Shown in pieces: positions 45,722 to 54,644 of a stretch of 64,000 bases of DNA. The stretch spans positions 744,001 to 808,000 of the forward strand of contig NZ_JALEBH010000002.1 of assembly GCF_022758885.1 (NCBI RefSeq), written 5' to 3'. The notes beneath the pieces were generated by a model. The model was given only the letters and a program-made list of their open reading frames with translations, had not been told where the DNA came from and did not search any database. Position 1 is the stretch's first letter; every line of letters begins with the position of its first letter. A program made the translations under genes and the position numbers. Origin of the DNA: Sphingobium sp. BYY-5. Its GTDB lineage: Bacteria; Pseudomonadota; Alphaproteobacteria; Sphingomonadales; Sphingomonadaceae.

Positions 45722-46403
45722 ACCGGATGCTCCTTCTCACAGTTCGGAGCCTCCGGAAAACCCGGGACGCTTCACGGCGAGGCTTTCTGGCGATCATGAT
45801 CTTCTGGTCGCTCGCCTGCGCCAGCCACGGACTCGCCGGCGGCATAGCGGCGCTGGTGGTGAGCCGGTTGCTGCTGGGCGTGGGCGAAGGGGGGGGCTTT
45901 CCGGCCGCGACCCGCGCCATCGCCGAATAGTTCCCGGCGCAGCGCCGCGCCGCCGCCATGGGTCTCGTCAATGCCGGGACCGCAATCGGCGCGATCATCG
46001 CCCCACCGCTGATCGCGGGCATATTGGCCTATGGCGACTGGTTCGGCCTGTCGAGCTGGCGCTGGGTCTTCTTTGTCACCGGTGGCTTTGGGCTTGCCTG
46101 GGCGCTCTGGTGGTTCGCAAGCTATCACACGCCACCGGCTCCCGACACCGACACGCGCGGAGCCGATGGCCCGGCCCCGACCATCGCGATGCTGTTGGCG
46201 CGCCGCGAAGTGCGTGGCCTGGTCGCCGCCAAATTCCTGAGCGACGGCGCCTGGTATTTCTACCTCTTCTGGCTGCCCAAATATCTGTTCGAAGCGCACG
46301 GCTTCGCTCTGAAACAGGCCGCGACCATCGGCTGGATTCCCTATGCCGCCTCCGGCGTGGGCAGCCTGTGCGGTGGCTGGCTCTCCAGCCGCCTCCTCTC
46401 GTC

Positions 46404-46419
46404 CGGTCGGTCGGTCGGT
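46404..46419 (+). repeat. Tetranucleotide repeat, four CGGT copies
   Basis: Four tandem CGGT units within the MFS pseudogene. Removing one unit restores the reading frame, so the frameshift was probably created by slipped-strand expansion from three to four copies. Confidence 0.85.
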
Positions 46420-46806
46420 CGACGCCGCGCGCAAGATCGCCCTGGGCCTCAGCGCCGCCTGTATGCCCTGGGTTATGCTCGCGCCATCGACCGCATCTGT
46501 CGCGGCGATCATCGCAATTTTCAGCCTCGCCTTCTTCGGGCAGCAAAGCTGGTCGACGCTGGTCATGATCCTGCCGACCGACCTCGCCCCGCGCAGCGCG
46601 CTCGGCCGCCTCGCTGGCCTCGTCGGTCTGGGCGGCGCCTTCGGTGGCATCGTCATGGGGCAGGCGGCTGGTTGGGCGCTCGACGCCGGACTTGGCTACA
46701 CCCCTGTCCTGACCGTGGCTGCAACCCTGCACCTAATCGCCTTCGCGCTGATCTGCTTGTCCATCCCCCGCGTTTCACGTCTCACCTTCACTCGAAAGGC
46801 CGTTCC

Positions 46807-47985
46807 TTGAAAATCACCGAAATCCGCACCCGCGTCGTCCAATGGGAAGGCGAGACCGTGCCGCTGCCACCGCATTTCTGCACCAATCCGATGGACCTGG
46901 TGTCGCCTCTCCTGTCGCCGGAGACGATGGGCACCTTCACCTTCCACGGCTGGCTGATCGTGGAGATATTCACCGATGAAGGGCTGGTCGGCATCGGCAA
47001 TGCCGCGCTCGCGCCGCTGGTGACGAAGCAGTTGATCGACCACTATCTTGCCCCGCTGCTGATAGGCCAGAACCCGTGGGACAGCGAATTTCTGTGGCAG
47101 CATATGTATCGCAAGACCATGGCGTTCGGGCGCAAGGGCGTGGCGCTGGTCGCCATTTCCGCGCTCGACATCGCGATCTGGGACTTGATGGGCAAGGCCG
47201 CGAAACAGCCGGTCTTCCGTCTGCTGGGTGGTCGGACAAAGGCGAAGATCCCGGTCTATGCCAGCCGTCTCTATTCGATTCCGCTGGACGAACTGGCGCG
47301 GGAAGCCGCTGCCTACAAGGCGCAGGGCTACAAAGCGATGAAGCTGCGCTTCGGCTGGGGACCGATCGACGGCGCGGCGGGCATGGCGCGCAACGTCGAA
47401 CTGATCCGCACGGTGCGCGAAACCGTGGGTAACGAGATCGACATCATGGCCGACGCCTATATGGGCTGGAGCCTTGACTATGCGAAACGGATGATGCGCC
47501 TCATCGAACCCTTCAACCTGCGCTGGCTGGAAGAAGCGATCATTCCCGACGACATCAACGGTTATCATGAACTGCGCCGCTTTGGCACCACGCCGATCGC
47601 CGCGGGCGAGCACGAGTTCACCAGCTACGGCTTCCGCCAGATGATCGAGGCCAAGGCGCTGGACTATTTCCAGTTCGACACCAACCGAGTCGGCGGCATC
47701 ACCGCCGCCCGTAAGATCCAGGCACTGGCCGAAGCCTACTCAATCCCCGTCGTCCCCCATGCCGGGCAGATGCACAATTATCATGTCGTGATGGCCAGCT
47801 TGAACTCGGCCATCGCGGAATATTTCCCGATGGTCGATGTGGAGGTCGGCAACGAACTCTTCTGGTATATCTTCAAGGGCGAGCCACAGGCGGTGGACGG
47901 CCATATCGACCTGGACGACAACCTCCCCGGTCTGGGCCTCGAAATCGACGAGGCCGCTCTCTCTCGCTTCAAGGTGATCGGATGA
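46807..47985 (+). CDS. Mandelate racemase/enolase-superfamily sugar-acid dehydratase (rhamnonate dehydratase-like)
   Basis: 392 aa from a TTG at 46807 that overlaps the stop of the dead MFS gene (TTGA), so translation was coupled to it. N-terminal capping domain, then a TIM barrel. GPIDGAAGMARNVELIRTVRETVGNEIDIMADAYMGWS gives the first metal Asp, LRWLEEAIIPDDINGYHELRRF the second ligand, and IAAGEHEFTSYGFRQMIE the third, with His. QFDTNRVGGIT and VVPHAGQMHNYH give general acid/base residues. The GPxDGxAG and GEH patterns resemble L-rhamnonate dehydratase, but the substrate may be another aldonate. Confidence 0.82.
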   Translation: MKITEIRTRVVQWEGETVPLPPHFCTNPMDLVSPLLSPETMGTFTFHGWLIVEIFTDEGLVGIGNAALAPLVTKQLIDHYLAPLLIGQNPWDSEFLWQHMYRKTMAFGRKGVALVAISALDIAIWDLMGKAAKQPVFRLLGGRTKAKIPVYASRLYSIPLDELAREAAAYKAQGYKAMKLRFGWGPIDGAAGMARNVELIRTVRETVGNEIDIMADAYMGWSLDYAKRMMRLIEPFNLRWLEEAIIPDDINGYHELRRFGTTPIAAGEHEFTSYGFRQMIEAKALDYFQFDTNRVGGITAARKIQALAEAYSIPVVPHAGQMHNYHVVMASLNSAIAEYFPMVDVEVGNELFWYIFKGEPQAVDGHIDLDDNLPGLGLEIDEAALSRFKVIG

Positions 47986-48854
47986 CGAACATGAAAGTAG
48001 CCGTTTTGGGGCTAGGCCTGATGGGCGGCGGCATGGCACGCCAATTGCTCGCTGCCGGGTTCGACGTGGCGGTGTGGAACCGCAGCCGCGAAAAGGCCGA
48101 GGCATTGGGCGAAGCCGGTGCGCGGATTACGGAGACGCCGGCCGAGGCGGCGATCGATGCGGCAATCGTCGTCGCCATGCTGGCCGACGACAATGTGTCG
48201 CGGGAAATCTGGACCGGCGATAATGGTGCGCTCGCTGCCATGGAGCAGGGCGCGATCGCGATCGAATCCAGTACGCTGACCAATGACTGGGTGTTCGAAC
48301 TCGCGCGTGAAGCCGTCACGCATGGCGTGCGCTTCATCGAAGCCCCGGTTACCGGCAGCCGCGATCAGGCGGCGCAGGGTATGCTCCGATTCCTCGTCGG
48401 TGGCGAGGCCAACGTGATCGAGGCCGCCCGCCCGGCCTTCGACGCCATGGGCAACGCACTCGTCCATCTCGGTCCGATCGGCAGCGCAGCGACGGTCAAG
48501 CTCGCCAACAACTTCCTGTGCGGCGTACAGGCGGCCAGCCTGGCCGAAGTCATTGCCCTGTTCGAAAAACATGGCCTCAACGTGGAGCAGGCCATGGCCG
48601 TCCTCTTCGACGGCGCGCCCGCCAGCCCGATGGTGAAGGGCGTTGGCCGCCGGATGCTCGACCGCGACTATGCGCCTCATTTCCTCGTGCCGTTGATGGC
48701 CAAAGATTTGGGCTATGCCGCGCAGGCGCTTGCCGACGTCGGTATTACCTCCGCCATAGCCCAGGCCGCGCGGCAACGTTTCATGGAGGCGGACGTGGCA
48801 GGCGAAGGACATCGTGACATAGCGGCGATCGTGGAGCCGCTTAGAAAAGCCTGA
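47982..48854 (+). CDS. HIBADH-like NAD(P)-dependent dehydrogenase
   Basis: 290 aa: Rossmann motif VAVLGLGLMGGGMARQLLAAGFDVAVWNR, substrate motif EAPVTGSRDQAAQGMLRFLVGG with the family's G-x-x-x-A-x-x-G region, catalytic Lys in VKLANNFLCGVQAASLAE, and PHFLVPLMAKDLGYAAQ. Family members reduce tartronate semialdehyde or oxidise 3-hydroxyisobutyrate. Overlap by four bases with the dehydratase gene suggests it acts on a product of that sugar-acid pathway. Confidence 0.88.
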   Translation: MTNMKVAVLGLGLMGGGMARQLLAAGFDVAVWNRSREKAEALGEAGARITETPAEAAIDAAIVVAMLADDNVSREIWTGDNGALAAMEQGAIAIESSTLTNDWVFELAREAVTHGVRFIEAPVTGSRDQAAQGMLRFLVGGEANVIEAARPAFDAMGNALVHLGPIGSAATVKLANNFLCGVQAASLAEVIALFEKHGLNVEQAMAVLFDGAPASPMVKGVGRRMLDRDYAPHFLVPLMAKDLGYAAQALADVGITSAIAQAARQRFMEADVAGEGHRDIAAIVEPLRKA

Positions 48855-48874
48855 AAAACAAGAGGGAGGAGCGA

Positions 48875-49294
48875 ATGAAAAATCGCCACGATCATGACTC
48901 CTCTGTCACCCATATCGGCGCAGACCAACGCGCCCGCCGCCACGGCCTTGCGTATCTGGGACTCGTGCCCTCAGAGAGTTCGACGGGGGAACGGGTGAGA
49001 CGCGGTGGTATCACTAAGGCCGGCAACATGCGGGCACGCCGGGTGCTGATCGAGGGCGCGTGGATCTATCGCTTTCCGGCCAGAGTGAGCCACACGCTTC
49101 AAGTCCGTTTGGAAGATCTCCCGATCCCTGTGCGTGAGATCGCCTGGAAGGCGCAAGTCAGGCTATGCGCTCGCTATCGAAAGCTTATGGCGGCCGGAAA
49201 GCGAAAGGCCGTCGCCGTGACCGCGATAGCACGCGAGATGGCGGCATTTCTCTGGGCCATTGGGTACGAAGTCTCACCAGCCGTGCAGGGCTGA
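48875..49294 (+). pseudogene. IS110-family transposase C-terminal fragment, in-frame with a lost gene's start
   Basis: The ATG at 48875 has a good GGGAGGAG site 13 bases after the HIBADH-like stop region and was probably the first codon of another operon gene. After roughly 20 residues of unclear origin the frame becomes IS110: HGLAYLGLVPSESSTGERVRRGGITKAGNMRARRVLIEGAW, then EIAWKAQVRLCARYRKLMAAGK and AREMAAFLWAIGYEV. The transposase lacks its catalytic N-terminal domain. The 212 bp after it contain no gene. Confidence 0.8.
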
Positions 49295-49506
49295 GGCAGG
49301 CGCCTGTAACCATAGCGAGGAGCAAATCGAAGCCGATATCATCTGTTGATGTACGAAGTGGGGGATAAGGCCACGGTGGGGAACCCTCGCGTCCGCTTTG
49401 TGGCGGACTGTTACAGTCTATGCCCGACTGAATGATTTTTCTGGACACCCACGGTCGTTAGATAATTGGAGCCTTCGTGCAAGCTGCCTCAAGTGACAAA
49501 GCGGCC

Positions 49507-51024
49507 CTAAATCCTGTCGAAAAACATCGTGTCATTGCCCGCTTTCACTCTCAAGGCCTTGACGCGGCGATCGGCGCTGCGATCGAACCTGAACAACAAT
49601 GTGGCTGCCGGAACATATGCATCGGGCATCGCATAAGTTGATGTGTCGACGGGGACCAGGCTTCGGTTTCGGCCTCTTGCCAGAAGCTCGAGTTTCTTGC
49701 CGGAGCGGAGTACCTCCAGCGTTTCGGGGCTGAAGCCCGTATCAAGAAAGCCGGTGACAGAAGGAGCCTGGCCGTCCCGGCGACGATACTGGCCGACATA
49801 ATCGTCAATCCAGGCCGTTTCCGGGACGGGATTGACTCTGACGGACCAGTCGCCGGGCCAATTCAGCGCATCGGAAACGGCGTTGCGGATCTCGTCGCCC
49901 AGAACGTCACCGTGGGTGCCGTTGGTCAATATGACCAAGCCATCGCCCTCCGCCAGATTGCCCTCTATATAAGCTTTGTAGCTGTCATTTGCCCCGGCAT
50001 GATGGAATATCCGGGCCGCGCCTTCGCCTGCAAGGCGAAAGCCCAAGCCATTGAAGCCTGGGGTTACAGTCGTCATCATTTCGGTAGACAGGTCCTGCGG
50101 CAAAAACCCGTCAGATCGACGATAACTTGCGCCAATGGCGATGACCATGCGTGCAAGATCTTCAGCGGTTGTCCAAAGTCCCGACGCGGCGAGTTCCGGG
50201 AAGCTCTGCCAACCCCGCGGCAGTGCGGCTGGCTGCCCCTTTCCGTCATGGGCATGGGCAATATTGACAATATCGTCGGCGGGAGATGCTGCGAATTGGC
50301 TACGCCTCATGTCGAGCGGGCCGAAAATCTCCCGCTGCGCGACCGTAGCGAAGGGATCACCGGTGACATCCTCGATCACGGCCTGCACGATCATGTAACC
50401 ACCGCCGGAATAGCGTGATCGGGTACCTGCAGTGTCCGTCCTCACAAGTGGCCTGTTCATCGCCGGGCTGTCTCCGCGCAATGTCTGGACGAGGGTCGGC
50501 AGGGCGGCGCCGGGCAGATAGTCCTCAAAACCATGGACATTGAAGCCGCTGGTATGAGACAGGAGCATCCGCAGCGTCACGGCCCCCAGATCCCCCGGCG
50601 GGCCGGCAGGAACGCGCCATCGCTTCAACCATCGATTCACGTCGGTATCGAGATCGAGAATGCCGCGCGAAACCAGCCTGAGGCATAGTAGCGCCGTCGC
50701 GACCTTGCTGATTGAACCTACAGAGAAGAGCGTGTTCGGGCCTATCGGCGCCTTTTTTCCGGCAATCCGGGTACCAAAGCCCTCAATGGAATCTACACGC
50801 CCCTGACGGATCACCCCTATGGCGACACCCGGCACAGCATGGTGCTTCATCCGTTCGGACATCGACCATCGGTCAGTGTCGGAATATATGGTCGGACGCA
50901 GTTGCCAATGCGAAATGTCGCCAGGCTTGGCCGCCTCGGCCGAGGAGATTGCGATAAAAGGCGCGCTGAGGCTTCCAGCCAGAAGGCTTCGTCTGTCGAT
51001 ATGCGGCATGAGGAACTGGCCCAT
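49507..51024 (-). CDS. Class C beta-lactamase-like serine hydrolase, exported
   Basis: About 505 aa from the ATG at 51024; ATGs at 51054 and 51009 are alternatives, and none has a strong ribosome site. A Tat-like signal (IDRRSLLAGSLSAPFIAISSAEA) precedes the domain. Nucleophile motif SxxK is in SVGSISKVATALL, the YxN position is RYSGGGY, and the KTG equivalent is HHAGAN. The C-terminal 100 residues form a lipocalin-like extension (VGQYRRRDG). Probably a periplasmic esterase or peptidase rather than an antibiotic-resistance enzyme. It is monocistronic. Confidence 0.85.
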   Translation of the reverse strand: MGQFLMPHIDRRSLLAGSLSAPFIAISSAEAAKPGDISHWQLRPTIYSDTDRWSMSERMKHHAVPGVAIGVIRQGRVDSIEGFGTRIAGKKAPIGPNTLFSVGSISKVATALLCLRLVSRGILDLDTDVNRWLKRWRVPAGPPGDLGAVTLRMLLSHTSGFNVHGFEDYLPGAALPTLVQTLRGDSPAMNRPLVRTDTAGTRSRYSGGGYMIVQAVIEDVTGDPFATVAQREIFGPLDMRRSQFAASPADDIVNIAHAHDGKGQPAALPRGWQSFPELAASGLWTTAEDLARMVIAIGASYRRSDGFLPQDLSTEMMTTVTPGFNGLGFRLAGEGAARIFHHAGANDSYKAYIEGNLAEGDGLVILTNGTHGDVLGDEIRNAVSDALNWPGDWSVRVNPVPETAWIDDYVGQYRRRDGQAPSVTGFLDTGFSPETLEVLRSGKKLELLARGRNRSLVPVDTSTYAMPDAYVPAATLLFRFDRSADRRVKALRVKAGNDTMFFDRI

Positions 51025-51054
51025 AAATCGGCAGCGCCCGCCATATAGATGCAA

Positions 51055-51650
51055 AGCTGGTCCGGTGCCCTAACCAACCCGTTAGATCGATGCCAACTAC
51101 CCTAGCCAGATCGCTTAAGTCGTCAACAGGCCACTCGCGATGCCGTTAAGCGCCCTTAACAGACCGTGGTCCAGCTATCATGGTCTCTGGGCCACTCCGC
51201 AGGGGGCAGATCAGTAGCTCATCCTCGCATGCATCAATCCAGCGAAAAGGAGGCAGGCGGAAAGCGGTATCCTCGCCACCGCCGCGATGATGACATGTGA
51301 CGAGGACGATGCAGCCGCTTGCGCGTCTCCGGGGGCTTCCCAGGGGGAGCCCAGGTGATAACGAGGGCATTTCACGACGGTCGCGCAAGCGGCGCTGTAG
51401 CTGCATCAAAATGCATCAGCGTAGCTCAGCATTCGAGCCGACTTCGGCCTAGGACTTAGGCCGTCTCGCGGCGATAGCCGCCACTGCATCAAAACCGACA
51501 TAAAAAGAGCGCGGGCGAGGCGGGGGAATAAGCGCGCGAAATGGGGGCGCAGCCCCGCCGTCCCACCGATGGTCCGGTTCGCCCTGGTCAACCGCGCGTC
51601 GGGCCAGCCCTTCGCACCATATGTCACTTAAATGTTGATACATCGCCCAT
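51055..51650. other. Long non-coding or decayed stretch
   Basis: About 600 bp between the serine hydrolase and the toxin stub. Several short minus-strand frames exist (51146-51409, 51406-51627) but none has a recognised family or good ribosome site. The sequence is probably prophage or island debris, given the portal relic downstream. Confidence 0.4.
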
Positions 51651-51667
51651 CGTCACATATAAGTGAC
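51623..51667. promoter_or_regulatory. GTCAC/GTGAC repeats, candidate antitoxin operator
   Basis: GTCACTTA at 51623-51630 recurs as inverted half-sites in GTCACATATAAGTGAC at 51652-51667, 13 bp before the toxin stub start. HigA-type antitoxins repress their own promoters through such sites. Confidence 0.5.
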
Positions 51668-51679
51668 GACATAGAAACG

Positions 51680-51772
51680 ATGCAGACTCCCGCCTTTGCC
51701 GAATGGTTCAGCGGCCCAGATACCCTAAACCGCCCTAGCGTTGATTGTACCAATTGGAGGAAATGGAGATGA
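51680..51772 (+). pseudogene. HigB/RelE-type toxin stub (internal deletion)
   Basis: From the ATG at 51680 the frame begins MQTPAFAEWFSG, matching the N-terminus of HI1419/HigB-type toxins (xTPEFxxWLxxL). It then reads unrelated sequence to a TGA that overlaps the antitoxin start (ATGA). A full toxin has about 100 codons; about 85 are missing. Confidence 0.65.
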
Positions 51773-52056
51773 CTATCGAACTGACCCGCTCCGATGCGAC
51801 AGAACATATCTCAGAGCCAGAGGATCAGGCCGCACTACTGGCCGACGCCCTTGCGTCCGGCGATGTTCATACGATCGCTGCCGCCATCGGCATCGTGGCC
51901 CGCGCACGCGGCATGACGGAATTGGCGAAGGAAACGGGCATCAAGCGCCAGGCTCTCTATCGCGCACTGAGCGTTGACGGAAATCCGACCCTGGAAACGA
52001 TGCTAAAGGTGCTGCCCGCCCTGGGCCTGCGGATGAAGTTCGAAGCGGCGGCCTAA
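51769..52056 (+). CDS. Addiction-module antidote protein, HI1420/HigA-like
   Basis: 95 aa from the ATG at 51769, spaced 8 bases after GGAGG. It contains a Cro/CI-type HTH: DVHTIAAAIGIVARARGMTELAKETGIKRQALYRALSVDGNPTLETMLKVLPALGLRM, exactly the family pattern. It should bind DNA and neutralise a RelE/HigB-fold toxin, but the toxin gene upstream is deleted, so this is an orphan antitoxin. It may still repress through the GTCAC repeats. Its stop overlaps the convergent portal fragment. Confidence 0.88.
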   Translation: MTIELTRSDATEHISEPEDQAALLADALASGDVHTIAAAIGIVARARGMTELAKETGIKRQALYRALSVDGNPTLETMLKVLPALGLRMKFEAAA

Positions 52057-52946
52057 GCCGCCGCCTTCACCCGCTCGGCAAAGCGCACCACCTCGAACCC
52101 CAGCGCCTCGTTGAGTTCGAGGAAGACGGACTGCAACGGGCCGATCTCCAGTTCGAAGAAAGCGTCCGTGGCCTTGGTCACATCGCCAAAGCCGCCCGTA
52201 TTGGCTGGGACGATGCCCAACAACTGCGGCGGCACTCTATGCGCGGCCAACACATCATCGCGCGTGGTATTCTTGATCCCCAGAAATTCGTCATTCGCGC
52301 CCACCTGGGCGATCGGCAACAACTTGATGCCATTTTCCTTGCCGTTAGGCGAATGGACGAACAGGTTACGGAAATTCCCTGGCCCCTTGGACTTTCTCAG
52401 CGCATTGCGCATCCCGTCCACGTCGCCGTCGGCAAACTCGCCGGTGGCATAGAGGATGTAGCCGGCATGGCTCCCATTCTCGAAATAGCGGCGGCGGAAC
52501 AGGGTGGCGTTCTCATTGAGCAGCGCGGATTGCAGCGCTGAGAGATATTCGGGCAGACCATAGATTTCCTGATTGACGTCCGGGGCCATCAGATGATGGA
52601 CCGTGCCCCGGTCAAATTCGCTTTCATTCTGGAACCCCGGCACCCACCAGAAACGGCCCGGCTCGACGCCGCGCCGCATATATTTGGCCAGGACATGGTC
52701 AAGCCGCATCACCCCGCCAAGCCGGTTGGAGATCGCCTGCACATAGGCATTTCCCATCACCAGATAGTCCTGCACCAATCCCGCAAAGGCTTTACGCGAC
52801 AAATAGGGCGTTGGGTCCAGACTGGCCGCCAGCATGTTGCGTTTGAGGATGATCGCACTCGAATGATGGGGGGACGCGCGATAGGCGCGGGAGAGGCCAC
52901 CGTCGCGCTCGCACGCCGATTGATGCGATGTCCCTGTTGTGCACAA
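52053..52946 (-). pseudogene. P2/PBSX-type phage portal protein fragment
   Basis: About 290 codons of a portal protein lacking its first 60 or so residues. RASPHHSSAIILKRNMLAAS, LSRKAFAGLVQDYLVMGNAYVQ, LMAPDVNQEIYGLPEYLSALQSALLNENATLFRRRYFENGSHAGYILY and RVPPQLLGIVPANTGGFGDV are in the family order. The frame opens only with a TTG at 52946 in unrelated sequence, so it is truncated at the 5' end. No terminase, capsid or tail gene accompanies it. Just outside, 52923-52973 on the plus strand encodes MRCPCCAQTN, recalling the start of Ogr/Delta zinc fingers. This is a prophage relic. Confidence 0.8.
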
Positions 52947-52973
52947 ACAAACGTCATATCTATGACACAGTAA

Positions 52974-53310
52974 GATTAGCTGTCTGGTTGCGATACATCA
53001 TCCGCTTATCGTCCGACATCATCGGCCGCTTCGCACCGATCCCTTTGCTCGCAACAATCAAGGAAGGCTTCGGATTTTGAAATGCGGCCTTTGCTTTGAT
53101 GATGAGCATCGACGGTATCCAGTTTAAGTAGGGTGGCGGTTTGAACGCACAAACGCTATGAGCGGTGCAATTCCTGAAACAGGAACGGGAGTGACCCGCA
53201 TGTGCTCATTCGGCCTAGCCGGAGCGACGGGCTATTTTACGCAGCATTTATGGGTCGCCTTTTCACCATATCGATGGAGGCACCCCAGACAGAAGGGTTA
53301 GAAGACATTC
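52974..53310. other. Intergenic region before the DUF6481 gene
   Basis: About 340 bp with no supported gene. The last 100 bp probably form the promoter and leader of the DUF6481 gene; a GGAGG at 53275-53279 is too far from its start to serve it. Confidence 0.4.
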
Positions 53311-53646
53311 ATGCGAGGATATAAAGCGCCGGGCTTTCAGGACAGAACGACTGCGGCCCGCGACGCCAAGCAGAAAGCGCTGGACCAACTGCGCGACAAG
53401 CCTCCAATCGATCAAGCCGAGCAGGCGAAGCGCCAGGCAAACCGCCTCGCTAAGGAAACGGCTGCTCGGGAAAGACGGGAAGCCACCCTTCGTGACCGGG
53501 AAGCCGCAAAGCTGGCCAAGCGCGCAGAGACCCTGCAGCATACAACTGCGGTAGCCGAGGCGGCCCCCAAGACTGTTGCGCTCACCGATGCCGAACGCAA
53601 GGCCGCGCGTGACGCCCGTTATGCGGCTCGCAAAGCCCGCAAATGA
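53311..53646 (+). CDS. DUF6481-family protein
   Basis: 111 aa, very basic and Ala/Lys/Arg/Glu-rich. The opening MRGYKAPGFQDRTTAARDAKQKALDQLRDKP is the conserved signature of DUF6481 proteins of alphaproteobacteria. The remainder (residues about 30-80) is one long charged helix, probably coiled coil, ending in KARK. Function is unknown. These genes often sit near cold-shock genes, but none is present here. Confidence 0.85.
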   Translation: MRGYKAPGFQDRTTAARDAKQKALDQLRDKPPIDQAEQAKRQANRLAKETAARERREATLRDREAAKLAKRAETLQHTTAVAEAAPKTVALTDAERKAARDARYAARKARK

Positions 53647-53807
53647 GGCAGGTGACTATTCTCCTATAATGACGCCCGGCATTATCGACCGACAATTAAG
53701 GAACATTTCTGGACCAGATATACAATGCCGATAGGCAGGTAGAGCGCGCCAATCCAGGTCCATCCTTTTCCACCGATCCAAGTCAGGCAGACATCGCTGC
53801 TTCTGGC

Positions 53808-54470
53808 GTGTTGATCGACACCGCAGATATTCCCGGCGGCGGACAATTGCGCCTGTTGCAATATGGCGGCAATTTCTCGATCGAATTCGGTTTTGAAGAA
53901 CTCATGGGCAGTTGCGACCATGTTTCAGAAGAAGCCTTGGCGAAGCTAACATGCGAACGCCTTTCCAACCGAGACGGCGACGTGCTGATCGGGGGGCTGG
54001 GAATGGGCTTCACCCTGGGCGCGGCGCTGGCGGCATGGTCACCTCGGTCATCCATCACGGTCGTGGAACTGGTGCCCAAGATACTGACCTGGGCGAAGGG
54101 TCCATTAGCGCACATCTTCCGCGATCATCTCGCAGATCCTCGCGTCATCATAGAAATCGATGACGTGCATGATGTAATTGCAAACTCAAAGGATCGCTTC
54201 GATGCCATCCTTCTTGACGTGGATAATGGGCCGGATGGGCTGATCCAGCTGGAGAATGAACGGCTTTATTCCGGTTGGGGGCTACGCTCTGCCCATACGG
54301 CTCTTCGGTGTGGAGGCATATTGGCAATCTGGTCCGCTTATCCGGCGGCTGATTTCGATCGCAGGCTGGAAGCAGTTGGGTTCGTTGTTGAAACACTGGA
54401 AATACCCGCCTTCATCGGCAGTAACGATGATGTCCACCATATTTGGTTCGCAACAAAACAAACCGAATGA
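53808..54470 (+). CDS. Spermidine synthase-like methyltransferase-fold protein
   Basis: 220 aa from a GTG at 53808 (TTG three bases later is also possible). The family typically begins about eight residues before IPGGGQLRL, which supports this start although no clear ribosome site is seen; a CTG at 53709 with AAGGA is the alternative. The SAM-type Rossmann motif is DVLIGGLGMGFTLGAALA, then ITVVELVPKILTWA and FDAILLDVDNGPDGL, as in spermidine-synthase relatives lacking the aminopropyl-specific residues. Substrate unknown. It is monocistronic. Confidence 0.8.
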   Translation: MLIDTADIPGGGQLRLLQYGGNFSIEFGFEELMGSCDHVSEEALAKLTCERLSNRDGDVLIGGLGMGFTLGAALAAWSPRSSITVVELVPKILTWAKGPLAHIFRDHLADPRVIIEIDDVHDVIANSKDRFDAILLDVDNGPDGLIQLENERLYSGWGLRSAHTALRCGGILAIWSAYPAADFDRRLEAVGFVVETLEIPAFIGSNDDVHHIWFATKQTE

Positions 54471-54644
54471 CGGCGGATTGGATCACGCCAGTACCGAAGA
54501 AAACGGTCATGCACGATCCATGTACGGCATTTAGCTGCTAATTTGTCGTTCCTAAGTGCTGACGGTCAGCTACTTGCTGTATGGGCTTTCCATCCATCGC
54601 TCGGCGCTTCGGCTTTATAGTGAAAGGCGGAAGAGAACTGCACC

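Larger units (their letters stand above)
44454..45774 (-). mobile_element. Complete IS3-family insertion sequence
   Basis: 1321 bp bounded by inverted repeats: TGAAGCGTCCCGGGTTTTC followed by C/TGGAGGCT, 26 of 27 positions matching between ends. A 3-bp direct repeat CGG flanks it, and it splits the MFS gene exactly between two Arg codons. It carries orfA and orfB, both intact, in minus orientation. Its ends match the scar at 12718-12768 and resemble the remnant at 14911, so the family has been active across this window. Confidence 0.93.
44217..46803 (+). pseudogene. Hexuronate-type MFS transporter (ACS family) with IS insertion, nonsense codon and frameshift
   Basis: The start at 44217 follows GGAGG. 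Codons to 44453 encode ISYLDRQTLPWAIKYIE and LGGGWLLDRIGTR. An IS3 element then interrupts it, with CGG duplicated on both sides. Coding resumes at 45775 (RGFLAIMIFWSLACASHGL). TAG at 45928-45930 replaces the expected Trp in E-W-FPAQRR. A CGGT tetranucleotide, four copies at 46404-46419, shifts the frame; with one copy fewer the frame would run on into VDAARKIALGLSAACMPW. The rest to 46803 is intact. Family members import hexuronates or galactonate. It is dead as a transporter gene. Confidence 0.9.

Noticed and set aside
51146..51627. Two small minus-strand ORFs upstream of the antitoxin
   Set aside because: Low-complexity Arg/Pro-rich translations without ribosome sites or family resemblance, typical of non-coding high-GC sequence.
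53709..53807. CTG start for the spermidine synthase-like protein
   Set aside because: AAGGA is well placed, but family members begin a few residues before IPGGG and CTG starts are rare; kept only as an alternative.
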